From: Clostridia bacterium
Lineage (GTDB): Bacteria > Bacillota > Clostridia > Oscillospirales > UBA644
Assembly: GCA_017621705.1 (NCBI GenBank)
Contig: JAGASR010000037.1
Coordinates: 19,195-83,194 of the forward strand
DNA: 64,000 bases
Reading direction: 5' to 3'
Below are positions 8,564 through 17,029 of the stretch, in pieces (position 1 is the first letter of the stretch; the number at the start of each line of letters is the position of its first letter). A program made the position numbers and the translations under genes. The notes under the pieces were generated by a model that ran no database searches, was not told the DNA's origin, and saw nothing but the letters and a program-made list of their open reading frames with translations.

Positions 8564-8605
8564 ATGCGTTGTTACTGTTGCTATAAGCCCTATATCAATA
8601 ACTGA
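8564..8605 (+). CDS. 13-residue leader peptide MRCYCCYKPYINN
   Basis: A start codon eight bases after AAGGAG (8551-8556) opens a 13-codon frame with three Cys and three Tyr that ends at a TGA (8603-8605). The stop codon touches the 5' arm of a long-range terminator (8605-8615). This is the layout of ribosome-mediated attenuation as known for antibiotic-resistance and exporter genes: a stalled or slow ribosome on the leader keeps the 5' arm unpaired. The Cys/Tyr content could sense charged tRNA levels, or the nascent peptide could respond to a ribosome-targeting drug. No product beyond regulation is expected. Confidence 0.7.
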   Translation: MRCYCCYKPYINN

Positions 8606-8688
8606 TCCGTAAAGATAATTCACTAAAACATAGATTTTCAAGGTCAGCGATGCTGCCCTTTGTTTGGTGCTGTCTTTACGGATTTTTT
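8605..8688 (+). terminator. Attenuator terminator 1 (long-range stem)
   Basis: An 11-bp perfect stem joins 8605-8615 and 8673-8683, followed by six T (8683-8688). The large loop contains its own hairpin (8640-8660, AAGG-CAGC with GCTG-CCTT). The 5' arm begins in the leader-peptide stop codon. Confidence 0.75.
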
Positions 8689-8720
8689 AGACAGCACCTG
8701 AGACTGACGCCGCAGGTGCT
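8666..8720 (+). promoter_or_regulatory. Antiterminator and second alternative hairpin
   Basis: A 10-bp perfect stem (8666-8675 with 8689-8698) uses the 3' arm of terminator 1 and places its T-run in the loop, so the two exclude each other. A further 8-bp stem (8693-8700 with 8713-8720) competes both with this antiterminator and with terminator 2. Confidence 0.75.
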
Positions 8721-8737
8721 TTTCCTGTGGCGTTTTT
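8707..8737 (+). terminator. Attenuator terminator 2
   Basis: A 10-bp stem (8707-8716 with 8724-8733, one G-U) followed by T 8733-8737, ending 28 bases before the exporter start codon. Confidence 0.75.
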
Positions 8738-8765
8738 ATTATTGGTATTTATTAGGAGGAAATCT

Positions 8766-10523
8766 ATGTTTAAGGGCTTATTTTTCTTTATAAAACAAGG
8801 ATGGAAATATGATAAACGTTATATTATGTGGAACATTCTAAGTCAACTCGTCAATGCTCCTCTTCCGTTTTTTTCTGCAGTACTTCCCAAACTTATTATC
8901 GACGAATTAACGACGCAAAAGCGCATTATGTTTCTCATTATTTATGTTACTGTATTTACAGGATATGTATTGACCGCAAGAATCTTTTCATCGTATTTTC
9001 AAAGAGACGGATTTACAAGGCGATGTCAAGTTGCGGCAGAATTTGACAATGATCTTCACCGACAATTATATGAATGTGATTTTGAAAACCTTGAAAGTTG
9101 CCATTTTCTTGAAATGCAAGAAAAAGCAAAGAAATTTCTATATTGCAACTGGCATGGTTTCGGCTATCTCTTGGATTGCGTATTGAATATCGGAGGATAT
9201 ATTATCGGGTTGGCAGGAGTAATCGCAATTATTGCGATGCTGGATGTCTGGATCGTTATTTTATTCGTACTTTTTTCGTTGTTGGGCGCATACATCGATA
9301 AGATAATCAAAAAGAAAGTCAAGAAAATGGAAGATACGTTGATCTTTGATCAAAGAGGATGGTCTTATTATTCAAGTCTTTTTGAAAAAGCTGAATACGG
9401 AAAGGAATTTCGGATATATCAAGTTGGGGAATGGTTATTAAATAAAGAGAGAGAGTTTTTTACTCGCGCGAATTCAACATTGAAAAAGCAAAACAAATAT
9501 TTTATGATATCTGATCATTTTAACGCGCTTTTCACATTTGTCCAACAAGCAGTTGCATACGGCTATTTGATATATTGCGTTATATCGAAAGACATGTCGT
9601 TAGGATCTTTCTCAATGTATATCAGCGCCATTACAGCGTTCGCCGCAAGTTTCAGACAAATTACGAGTTCTCTTGTTGAGATACGCACTTACGATATGTA
9701 CTATGAGGATCTCGATAAATATCTGTCTATCCCTAAGAACATAAGAAAAACAGGAAATAATAAAATCAAAATCAAAGATCACGTAATAGAATTTAAAAAT
9801 GTTTCTTTCCGATATCCGGGGAGTAGCCTCTACGCTTTGCAGAATATCAACATAAGGATTAATCCCCAAGAAAAACTTCTACTTGTTGGCGAAAATGGTG
9901 CAGGAAAATCAACGTTTATAAAACTGCTTTTAAGGTTATATGATCCGACGGATGGAGAAATATTGTTGGACGGCGTAAATATTAAAACGATTGATTACGA
10001 TAATTATATTAAATTATTTTCAGCTGTTTTTCAAGATTTTCATTTATATTCGTTTTCGATAAAAGAAAACGTGGCTATGTCCAACAGAGCTAGTGATGAA
10101 AAAATCGACTGTATTTTACGAAAAGTAGGATTGGGTGACAAGATCGACGGGTTAAAAAACGGAATCAATACAAGCTTACATAAGAATCTTGATGAACAAG
10201 GTTTTGAGCCATCCGGTGGAGAAGCGCAAAGGATCGCAATTGCACGCGCACTTTTTAAAGATGCTCCGATAGTTGTTTTGGATGAACCAACAGCAGCGCT
10301 AGACCCTCGTGCAGAGTTTGAAATATATGAACAGTTCAACGATATGACGACTTGTAAAACCGCAATATATATTTCTCATCGATTAAGTAGTGCTAAATTT
10401 TGCGACAAAATAGCTGTATTCGAAAATAGCCACATTACAGAATATGGAGACCACGACTGTTTAATTAATAATAACGGGAAATACAGCGAGTTATTCAATA
10501 TGCAAGCAGAATTTTATACATAA
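8766..10523 (+). CDS. ABC exporter, fused permease and ATPase
   Basis: A 585-residue half-transporter. The start ATG at 8766 is chosen because AGGAGG lies at 8755-8760; an in-frame upstream start would lie inside the terminator. The N-terminal half has about six membrane segments of the ABC exporter type; the C-terminal half has Walker A GENGAGKST, signature PSGGEAQR, Walker B IVVLDEP and the D-loop ALD. It would work as a homodimer, or with a partner not seen here, exporting a peptide, lipid or drug. Its expression is controlled by the leader-peptide attenuator directly upstream, a design common for drug- or stress-inducible pumps. The substrate is unknown. Confidence 0.85.
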   Translation: MFKGLFFFIKQGWKYDKRYIMWNILSQLVNAPLPFFSAVLPKLIIDELTTQKRIMFLIIYVTVFTGYVLTARIFSSYFQRDGFTRRCQVAAEFDNDLHRQLYECDFENLESCHFLEMQEKAKKFLYCNWHGFGYLLDCVLNIGGYIIGLAGVIAIIAMLDVWIVILFVLFSLLGAYIDKIIKKKVKKMEDTLIFDQRGWSYYSSLFEKAEYGKEFRIYQVGEWLLNKEREFFTRANSTLKKQNKYFMISDHFNALFTFVQQAVAYGYLIYCVISKDMSLGSFSMYISAITAFAASFRQITSSLVEIRTYDMYYEDLDKYLSIPKNIRKTGNNKIKIKDHVIEFKNVSFRYPGSSLYALQNINIRINPQEKLLLVGENGAGKSTFIKLLLRLYDPTDGEILLDGVNIKTIDYDNYIKLFSAVFQDFHLYSFSIKENVAMSNRASDEKIDCILRKVGLGDKIDGLKNGINTSLHKNLDEQGFEPSGGEAQRIAIARALFKDAPIVVLDEPTAALDPRAEFEIYEQFNDMTTCKTAIYISHRLSSAKFCDKIAVFENSHITEYGDHDCLINNNGKYSELFNMQAEFYT

Positions 10524-10531
10524 GCAATGCA

Positions 10532-10565
10532 AAAACACGGTACAGTCAAGACTGTACCGTGTTTT
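10532..10565. terminator. Bidirectional terminator
   Basis: A 15-bp perfect stem (10532-10546 with 10551-10565) with T-rich ends on both strands, between the convergent exporter gene and the opp operon. Confidence 0.9.
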
Positions 10566-10608
10566 TTGACTGTCCTTTTGTACACATAAAGGACTCTTGT
10601 GTTTTTAA

Positions 10609-11013
10609 TTATACTAAATTCATCCAAATGATCAATGCTATACCCGAAAGGATGAGATAAAACGCTCCGACGATGAAAACGAAGATCGGAGTTTTTCCTC
10701 TTTTTTCATCTTTTTCGATTTTATAGTCGTAGTATGATTTACGTTCACCCTTATTGAAAAAAGGAAGAATGATATGCATACCGACTTTTACGGCATAACC
10801 GACGGAGTCGAAAAAGCCTGTCGTAGCGATCCAGATAAGACATCCGACCATTGTTAAAAGAATACCAGGGACGAAGAACGCATCACAGAAAACAGCCGCC
10901 ATTTCGGCATAGTTGCCCCAAACAAGAGACAATCCTTCCGTCTGCATGACCCAGTAGGCCATGAGCGCACCGATCAATAAGCAGATACCGTACTGTAAAA
11001 GTTTTTTCTTCAC
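10609..11013 (-). CDS. DUF3899 membrane protein
   Basis: A 134-residue protein with four predicted membrane segments (near residues 7-23, 38-65, 70-90 and 108-130). It resembles the DUF3899 family, often found at the end of oligopeptide transporter operons in Clostridia. It starts 5 bases after the oppF stop, so it is co-transcribed as the last gene of the opp operon. Its job is unknown; an accessory role to the transporter is inferred only from position. Confidence 0.7.
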   Translation of the reverse strand: MKKKLLQYGICLLIGALMAYWVMQTEGLSLVWGNYAEMAAVFCDAFFVPGILLTMVGCLIWIATTGFFDSVGYAVKVGMHIILPFFNKGERKSYYDYKIEKDEKRGKTPIFVFIVGAFYLILSGIALIIWMNLV

Positions 11014-11018
11014 TAAGA

Positions 11019-12143
11019 TCAGCCCTCGATAATTTCTTTATATTTTTTCTCTTCGCTGTCGGAACAGAGGACGAAATGTCCGGGAGAAACTTCTCTGAAA
11101 GAAGGCTGTTCGACAGAATAATCATGGTCACGAAGAGGAACGTAAGTTATACGCTGTCTGTTCTTCTCATAATCGGGGTCGGGAAGAGGAATAGCGGAAA
11201 GAAGAGAACGGGTATAGGGATGGAGAGGATGTTTGAACAGTTCATCCGCATCCGCAAGTTCTACCATCTTACCGAAATACATAACGCCGATACGATCGGA
11301 GAAATATTTGACGACAGAAAGGTCATGCGCAACGAAAAGGATAGTGATGCCGAGTTCGCGACGCAGATCGTTAAGAAGGTTGATTACCTGAGCCTGAATG
11401 GAAACGTCGAGCGCGGAAACAGGTTCGTCGGCAATGATAAGCTCGGGCTTCATAATAACAGCACGGGCAACGCCGATACGCTGTCTCTGACCGCCTGAGA
11501 ATTCATGGGGATAACGGCCTGCATGGTCACGAACGAGACCTACGGTCTCAAGCACCTCGTAAACCATTTCATCGATCTTCGCTTTATCTTTCATACCCTT
11601 GATAACAAGACCTTCGGAAATAATCTCGCGAACAGTCATACGAGGGTCAAGGGAAGCGATAGGATCCTGGAAGATCATCTGGATCCGGGTGATGAGATCT
11701 CTGTCGACATTTTTATTATCGTTCTTTGCGGAAGCGATAAGCGCTTTCTGCTCTGCAACGAATTTTTTCAGATCCGCTTTTTTCTTTGCGATCTGTTCGG
11801 ATTTATCGGAAGCGGAAGATTTTTTTAATTCGTCAACTTCCTTTTTGAAGTTTTCGTTTGCGTTTTTAATAGCATTTTTATAGGAAAGAGTACCGGCACC
11901 GATTCTCTGTCCCTTAAAGTAAATGCTGCCGGAGGTTATATTGTAAAGCTTGATAATTGATCTGCCGGTCGTAGTCTTACCGCAGCCGGATTCACCTACA
12001 AGACCGAAAACTTCGCCTTTTTTGATATCGAAAGAGACGTTATCAACTGCTTTCAGTTCGCCGAAATGCTGAGAGAGGTTTTCAACGCGAAGAAGGACAT
12101 TATCGTCATTTGCGTTAACGGTCTGTTTATTGTTTTCAGCCAT
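11019..12143 (-). CDS. oppF: Oligopeptide ABC transporter ATPase, OppF type
   Basis: A 374-residue ATPase subunit. The start at 12143 is preceded by AGGAGG and overlaps the oppD stop by 8 bases; a longer frame from 12182 would lack a ribosome binding site. Walker [11 protein letters not shown]-loop [10 protein letters not shown], signature FSGGQRQR, Walker B LIIADEP and the C-terminal oligopeptide domain ([15 protein letters not shown]) are present. A lysine/alanine-rich, probably coiled-coil insertion of about 55 residues lies between Walker A and the Q-loop ([17 protein letters not shown] and following), which is absent from standard OppF. It pairs with OppD to power peptide uptake. Confidence 0.88.
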   Translation of the reverse strand: MAENNKQTVNANDDNVLLRVENLSQHFGELKAVDNVSFDIKKGEVFGLVGESGCGKTTTGRSIIKLYNITSGSIYFKGQRIGAGTLSYKNAIKNANENFKKEVDELKKSSASDKSEQIAKKKADLKKFVAEQKALIASAKNDNKNVDRDLITRIQMIFQDPIASLDPRMTVREIISEGLVIKGMKDKAKIDEMVYEVLETVGLVRDHAGRYPHEFSGGQRQRIGVARAVIMKPELIIADEPVSALDVSIQAQVINLLNDLRRELGITILFVAHDLSVVKYFSDRIGVMYFGKMVELADADELFKHPLHPYTRSLLSAIPLPDPDYEKNRQRITYVPLRDHDYSVEQPSFREVSPGHFVLCSDSEEKKYKEIIEG

Positions 12144-14307
12144 TGTTGGAACCTCCTTCTGCATTTTTCTTGCTTCTTGCAATACGTTCGGTAACGATTT
12201 TCGGCGGATCTACATGGGGAGCATCGGGATGCAGGAGCCATGTAGCGGCGCTGTGAGTTTCGCTGATCTTAAACATCGGCGGCTGTTTTTCGAAGTCGAT
12301 CTTGAGAGCGTATTTATTTCTTTCCGCGAACGCATCACCAACGGGAGGATAGATCATGTTGGGAGGAGTACCGGGAATAGCTTCGAGTTTTTCGTTTGTA
12401 TCAAGGTCGGGCATAGAAGAAAGAAGCGCCCATGTGTACGGATGAGCGGGAGAATAGAAAACTTCTCTCGAGGTGCCGTATTCAACGATCTTACCTGCAT
12501 ACATAACTGCGATCTTGTCAGCCATATTTGCAACAACGCCAAGGTCGTGAGTGATGAAGATAATGGAAAGGTTTCTTTCCTTTTTAAGCTTATTGATAAG
12601 CTCGAGGATCTGCGCCTGAATGGTAACGTCAAGAGCAGTTGTGGGCTCGTCGCAGATAAGGATATCGGGGTTTGCGGCAAGAGCAATCGCGATAACGATA
12701 CGCTGTCTCATACCGCCCGAGAACTCGAAGGGATACTGTCTGTATCTCTTTCTGGGCTCGGGAATACCGACTTCTTCCATGAGTTTGAGTGCACGGAGCT
12801 TTGCCATACGGCGGGTTACTTTATTTGCAAAACCGGAAGCGTTGAGTTTTAAGAAATCGATAACAGCAACTGCTTCTTCGGAATAATCACGCTGATCTTT
12901 TGCTGCAAGCTGTTCTTCGTAATGAGCGCAAAGGTTGGAGATGATCTTGCAGATATTTTCCTTTGCAAGGTCAAGATCGACAACAGCCGCAGGAGTAACT
13001 TTCCAGGAAAGTTCTCCGCCTGCTTTTGCGGCTTTTCTGTCGTATTCTGCTTTCTGCTTTGCGTAACGTTTTTCTTCAACAACGTTTTTCTTTTCGCCGT
13101 TGAAATATACCGAAACAGCGGAGTGAATACTGGATTCGAAAGTATGAGCCGCACTGTCCTTTGTTATCTCAAGAGGATCGATTGATCCTTTGACGCTCTT
13201 AACAAGAGCATTAACAATATTATCAATATCGGGCTGTTTGAATTCACATGTCTTGAGAGTTTCAAGAGCAGACTTAAACTCCCCTACTACTCTCTGTTTG
13301 ATAGCAAAATGTTCTTCAGCGGAATCTTTGAGGGATACTTTTACGTTTTCAATAAATTCGAGCATGTAATTCTTATCAAGATAATTACGGAGGAATTTAT
13401 TGAGTTCATCCATGGGCATCTTGGGAAGCGGTTCGTTCGCAAAAGTGAGATAATAACCCATAGAGAAGAAGTTGGGCATTTCTTTTGCGACTGCGGATTT
13501 GAGGATCTCATCGAGACGTTTGAGAGTCTTAACGATAAGGTCAAATTCTCCGCTCTTTATAGCCTTGGAATCTTCTTTTCTGATAGTTGCAACGAGTTCT
13601 TTGAGCTCGTTTGCATCTTCGTTAACTACATATTCATTGAGCGCACCGAGTGCGAGGTCGTCAACGATAGAGAGGCTTTCTTTTGCATCTTTTACAGCTT
13701 TCTTTTCGATAAGGAAAAGAAGGTTTTCGATTTCGGAAATTGCATCGTTTGCATTATTGATGGCGCTGTTGTATGCAATTTCAAGTTCAAGATGCTTGCC
13801 TTCGAATTTATCGAAGTCTTTGCACTTCTGAGAAAGGATCTTTGCTTTTTCAGCGTCGCCTTTTGCAACGGATCTGATCATTGCTTTTTCGAGCAATGCG
13901 AGATAATCGTTAAATGCCGCGCGGCATGCTTTCTGACGAGCCTTGCCTTTGAGGATCATAGCTTCGGTAAGCTGTTTACCGATTCGCATGATGGGGTTAA
14001 GACTGGAAAGAGGATCCTGGAAGATCATGGCGATTTTATCGCCGCGGATTTTATAAAATTCGTCTTCGGGAATTTTGAGAAGGTCTTTGCCGTCGTAAAT
14101 GATTTCGCCGCCGTCAACTATAGAATTACCTGCAAGGATACCGAGAATTGCTTTAGAGGTTACGGATTTACCCGAACCGGATTCACCTACGATAGCGAGT
14201 GTCTCACCGTCTTTGAGGTCAAAAGAAATATCGCGAACCGCCTGAAGTTTACCGGAAACGGTACGGAAAGAAATTCTGAGATTTCTGACTTCTAATTTAT
14301 TTGCCAT
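12136..14307 (-). CDS. oppD: Oligopeptide ABC transporter ATPase, OppD type, with giant insertion
   Basis: A 723-residue protein, about twice the usual 330-350. Walker A GESGSGKS is at residues 41-48 and the Q-loop FQDPLSSLNP at 96-105, but the signature FSGGMRQR comes only at 529-536, followed by DEPTTALD 553-560 and the usual C-terminal peptide-transporter tail (SPAHPYTWALLSSMPD). The extra ~380 residues (about 120-500) are helical, charged and alanine/lysine rich and interrupt the alpha-helical subdomain. The reading frame is intact with no stop, and OppF carries a smaller insertion at a different site, so this seems a real lineage feature. Start 3 bases after the oppC stop. Confidence 0.88.
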   Translation of the reverse strand: MANKLEVRNLRISFRTVSGKLQAVRDISFDLKDGETLAIVGESGSGKSVTSKAILGILAGNSIVDGGEIIYDGKDLLKIPEDEFYKIRGDKIAMIFQDPLSSLNPIMRIGKQLTEAMILKGKARQKACRAAFNDYLALLEKAMIRSVAKGDAEKAKILSQKCKDFDKFEGKHLELEIAYNSAINNANDAISEIENLLFLIEKKAVKDAKESLSIVDDLALGALNEYVVNEDANELKELVATIRKEDSKAIKSGEFDLIVKTLKRLDEILKSAVAKEMPNFFSMGYYLTFANEPLPKMPMDELNKFLRNYLDKNYMLEFIENVKVSLKDSAEEHFAIKQRVVGEFKSALETLKTCEFKQPDIDNIVNALVKSVKGSIDPLEITKDSAAHTFESSIHSAVSVYFNGEKKNVVEEKRYAKQKAEYDRKAAKAGGELSWKVTPAAVVDLDLAKENICKIISNLCAHYEEQLAAKDQRDYSEEAVAVIDFLKLNASGFANKVTRRMAKLRALKLMEEVGIPEPRKRYRQYPFEFSGGMRQRIVIAIALAANPDILICDEPTTALDVTIQAQILELINKLKKERNLSIIFITHDLGVVANMADKIAVMYAGKIVEYGTSREVFYSPAHPYTWALLSSMPDLDTNEKLEAIPGTPPNMIYPPVGDAFAERNKYALKIDFEKQPPMFKISETHSAATWLLHPDAPHVDPPKIVTERIARSKKNAEGGSNNG

Positions 14308-14310
14308 ACT

Positions 14311-15849
14311 TTATTCCTCCACTCCACGAAGCGACGGGTTGAACGCATCGCGCAAACCGTTACCGAACAAGTTGAACGAAATTTCGAGCAATGAAATGAA
14401 GAGCGCCGGGAAGAGAATGATGTGCGGATAAGTCTGGAGATAACCCTGACCCTGAGACAGCATCGTACCGACGGACGTAAGTGCCGAAGTTTCGAGATTA
14501 ATAATACCTAAATAAGAAAGAGAAGATTCGGAGAAGATAACACCGGGAATAGTGAGAACTGCGCCGGTGATGATCGTACCGATAGAGTTCGGGAAGATAT
14601 GTTTGAACATAAGTCTTCCGTCTTTTGCACCGAGAGTTCTCGCCGCAAGGATATATTCATGACCTTTAAAGCGGTAGAACTGGAGACGTACTCTCGAAGC
14701 CATACCTACCCAGCCGGTCATGACGAATGCGAAAAGCAATGACGGCAAAGTGCCAACCTTTTCGGCAAGGTGTAATTTAAACAGAGTTACAACAACGATA
14801 AACGGAACAGATGCGAGGATATCGCTGATACGTTCCATGATAATATCGGTAGCGCCGCCGTAATAACCTTCAATGGATCCGTAAACAGCGCCGATGGTGA
14901 GGTTAATTACAGAAACAAAGATAGCAAGGAGGAAGGAGAGTCTTGCGCCTGCAGCGAGACAGGTGAAGATATCCTGACCGTATGCATTGGTACCGAAAAG
15001 GAAGAGAGGTTCGTGACCGTTTTTATAGATATAATATTCACGGTAAAGAACACGGACTTTATAACCTGTCTGGTTCTTTACAGAATAAACATACCAGTCG
15101 CCACCCTCACCGTTATCGCCTTCGATACGCATAGTGGAGGTATAGTCACCTCGTTCTTTATTGGAACTGGTGATATAGTTGGGAACATAATTACCGTCTT
15201 TATCAAGAGCGGGTTCGCCTGTGGAGTTTGCTTTGTCGTTTTTAAGCTTGTACCAGAAGTTTGCACCTGCATTACCGATAGTATAATTGGTTTTATAGGT
15301 ATCGGGCATGGGGTAAATAACCTGAACCTGATTTTCGTCCTGATACTTCTGAAGAGCGATAAATTCATCATAAGTAAGGTTAAGGAAAACATAACCTACC
15401 ATGTTATAAGAGTCTACTTTAAATTTATAGGAATCATTACCCTGAGTGTCCGTAACGATCTTGGGTTCGCTTACAACTGCATCAAATCCGCTTTCAACGC
15501 CGATAGAGCTGTAGTAGAGGTAGCCTGCTTTTGTATCGGACTTCATGGAAGTGCCGTCCCAGATACCGAGAGGCGCGAGAAGTTCATTTTTGGGAAGAAC
15601 AGTCTTGTAGTAGCCGTCACGGTCGGTAACGGTATACGGAGAGAAAAGAGGAACGATTATTGCGAAAATTACAAGGATAATGATGATCCATGCCGCAATA
15701 ACGGAACTCTTGTTTTTACGGAAACGGATCCACGCATCTTTGAAATAACCAATGGGTTTAGTATCGAGCTTTTTATCGTAGATCTTTTCGCCGTGACCCG
15801 CAAATTCGAATTTTTCTTTGGGGATATTGATATATTCGTTATTCTGCAT
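14311..15849 (-). CDS. oppC: Oligopeptide ABC transporter permease, OppC type, with large external loop
   Basis: A 512-residue permease (family usual: about 300). TM1 is near residues 50-70; the family motif FGTNAYGQDIFTCLAAGARLS appears only near 280, and the EAA cytoplasmic loop (AARTLGAKDG) near 400. Between them sits an extra ~190-residue hydrophilic segment that should lie outside the membrane, rich in Tyr, Asn, Gly and Asp. It might contact the large substrate-binding protein or capture peptide. Its start codon overlaps the oppB stop by one base (TAATG), implying translational coupling. Confidence 0.87.
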   Translation of the reverse strand: MQNNEYINIPKEKFEFAGHGEKIYDKKLDTKPIGYFKDAWIRFRKNKSSVIAAWIIIILVIFAIIVPLFSPYTVTDRDGYYKTVLPKNELLAPLGIWDGTSMKSDTKAGYLYYSSIGVESGFDAVVSEPKIVTDTQGNDSYKFKVDSYNMVGYVFLNLTYDEFIALQKYQDENQVQVIYPMPDTYKTNYTIGNAGANFWYKLKNDKANSTGEPALDKDGNYVPNYITSSNKERGDYTSTMRIEGDNGEGGDWYVYSVKNQTGYKVRVLYREYYIYKNGHEPLFLFGTNAYGQDIFTCLAAGARLSFLLAIFVSVINLTIGAVYGSIEGYYGGATDIIMERISDILASVPFIVVVTLFKLHLAEKVGTLPSLLFAFVMTGWVGMASRVRLQFYRFKGHEYILAARTLGAKDGRLMFKHIFPNSIGTIITGAVLTIPGVIFSESSLSYLGIINLETSALTSVGTMLSQGQGYLQTYPHIILFPALFISLLEISFNLFGNGLRDAFNPSLRGVEE

Positions 15850-16808
15850 TATTTTTTACCCCCCATTCTGATTCTCGGATCGATAAAGCCATAGCTGATA
15901 TCCATACAAATACCGGAGAAAAGACCGATAAAAGTATAGAAGAAAGTAAGAGCCATAAAGAAGTTATAGTCGCGAAGGTTGATAGAGCTGATATAAAGGC
16001 TGCCGACACCGGGAATCGCAAAAATCTGCTCGATAATAAGCGAACCGGAGATAATACCGATAAATTCACCGATGATCATGGGAAGTATAACGACCATTGC
16101 GTTACGCATCGCATGACGTGCGGTAGCCTGAGCTTTGGTAAGACCCTTTGTTCTTGCAAGGAGCATATAGTCACCTGTAAGAACTTCGGAAAGTTCGGCA
16201 CGGGTATAACGGGTAAGACCTGCAATAACACCGAAACCGAGAGAAAGGATCGCAGGCATCATACTGATAAACATTTTAATACTGAACAGTGAAGCATCCT
16301 GTGCCGACGGTATGGTTATCGGGAAAAGACCTGCTTTAAAGCAAAGGAAATACTGAACGAGGAACGCATAAACATACGACGGAACCGAAATGAAGATCAT
16401 AACGGCGGTCGAGATAACATGGTCCTGCCATTTGTTCTTTTTAAGAGCCGCATAGATACCGAATGCGAGACCGATCGGGATCGCAATCAATATCGAATAC
16501 AAGTTTACGGTAATGGTATACGGAAGTTTCTGCATAAGAACGCCCCATACATCAAGCGTTTCGTACATCTGTTCACCTACACCCCAGTCCCACTGAGTGA
16601 TGACTGATTTGAGGAACAAAGCATACTGCACGGGTATAGGCTTACCGTAACCCATCTGTTCACGTCTCATAAGGATGATATTGATATCCTTACCCATTTC
16701 TTTAATTGCGGGAAGAGGTAAAAGTTTAATAAGGACAAAACACATTGTCATGATGACGAACAATGTGAATATCATCAAAAGAACTCTTTTTATGGCATAT
16801 TTTACCAT
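15849..16808 (-). CDS. oppB: Oligopeptide ABC transporter permease, OppB type
   Basis: A 319-residue permease of normal length with six membrane segments, an N-terminal amphipathic first helix (MVKYAIKRVLLMIFTLFVI) and the EAA loop LLARTKGLTKAQATARHAMRNA. The start at ATG 16808 is preferred over an in-frame TTG at 16817 because GGAG motifs lie just upstream. It forms the membrane pore with OppC. Confidence 0.88.
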   Translation of the reverse strand: MVKYAIKRVLLMIFTLFVIMTMCFVLIKLLPLPAIKEMGKDINIILMRREQMGYGKPIPVQYALFLKSVITQWDWGVGEQMYETLDVWGVLMQKLPYTITVNLYSILIAIPIGLAFGIYAALKKNKWQDHVISTAVMIFISVPSYVYAFLVQYFLCFKAGLFPITIPSAQDASLFSIKMFISMMPAILSLGFGVIAGLTRYTRAELSEVLTGDYMLLARTKGLTKAQATARHAMRNAMVVILPMIIGEFIGIISGSLIIEQIFAIPGVGSLYISSINLRDYNFFMALTFFYTFIGLFSGICMDISYGFIDPRIRMGGKK

Positions 16809-16927
16809 TATCTCCAAACTCCAATCTTTTAAAGTTTATATTTATGCGGTTATATCCAAAGCAGTGTGTGTAGAAGTTACACGACAGAAAATTCGGGGTC
16901 TACCCATACTGTTTTGGATATAGCCGA

Positions 16928-16993
16928 ATCTTCGGGCAGCACGTTAACCGTAAACTGCCCGAAGATCCATTATCAGGAGCCGATAAACGGCTC
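16928..16993 (-). other. Two intercistronic stem-loops between oppA and oppB
   Basis: A 12-bp perfect stem (16928-16939 with 16955-16966) and a 6-bp stem (16977-16982 with 16988-16993) lie in the 212-base gap after oppA. Neither has a U-tract on the minus strand. Such structures commonly protect the oppA message and keep the binding protein in excess over the pore subunits. Confidence 0.65.
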
Positions 16994-17029
16994 AGAGAGT
17001 ATCAAATTTATTTAAATTATAAATTCAAA

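Noticed and set aside
8727..8765. Upstream in-frame start for the ABC exporter
   Set aside because: It lies within terminator 2 of the attenuator and has no ribosome binding site; AGGAGG precedes the ATG at 8766.
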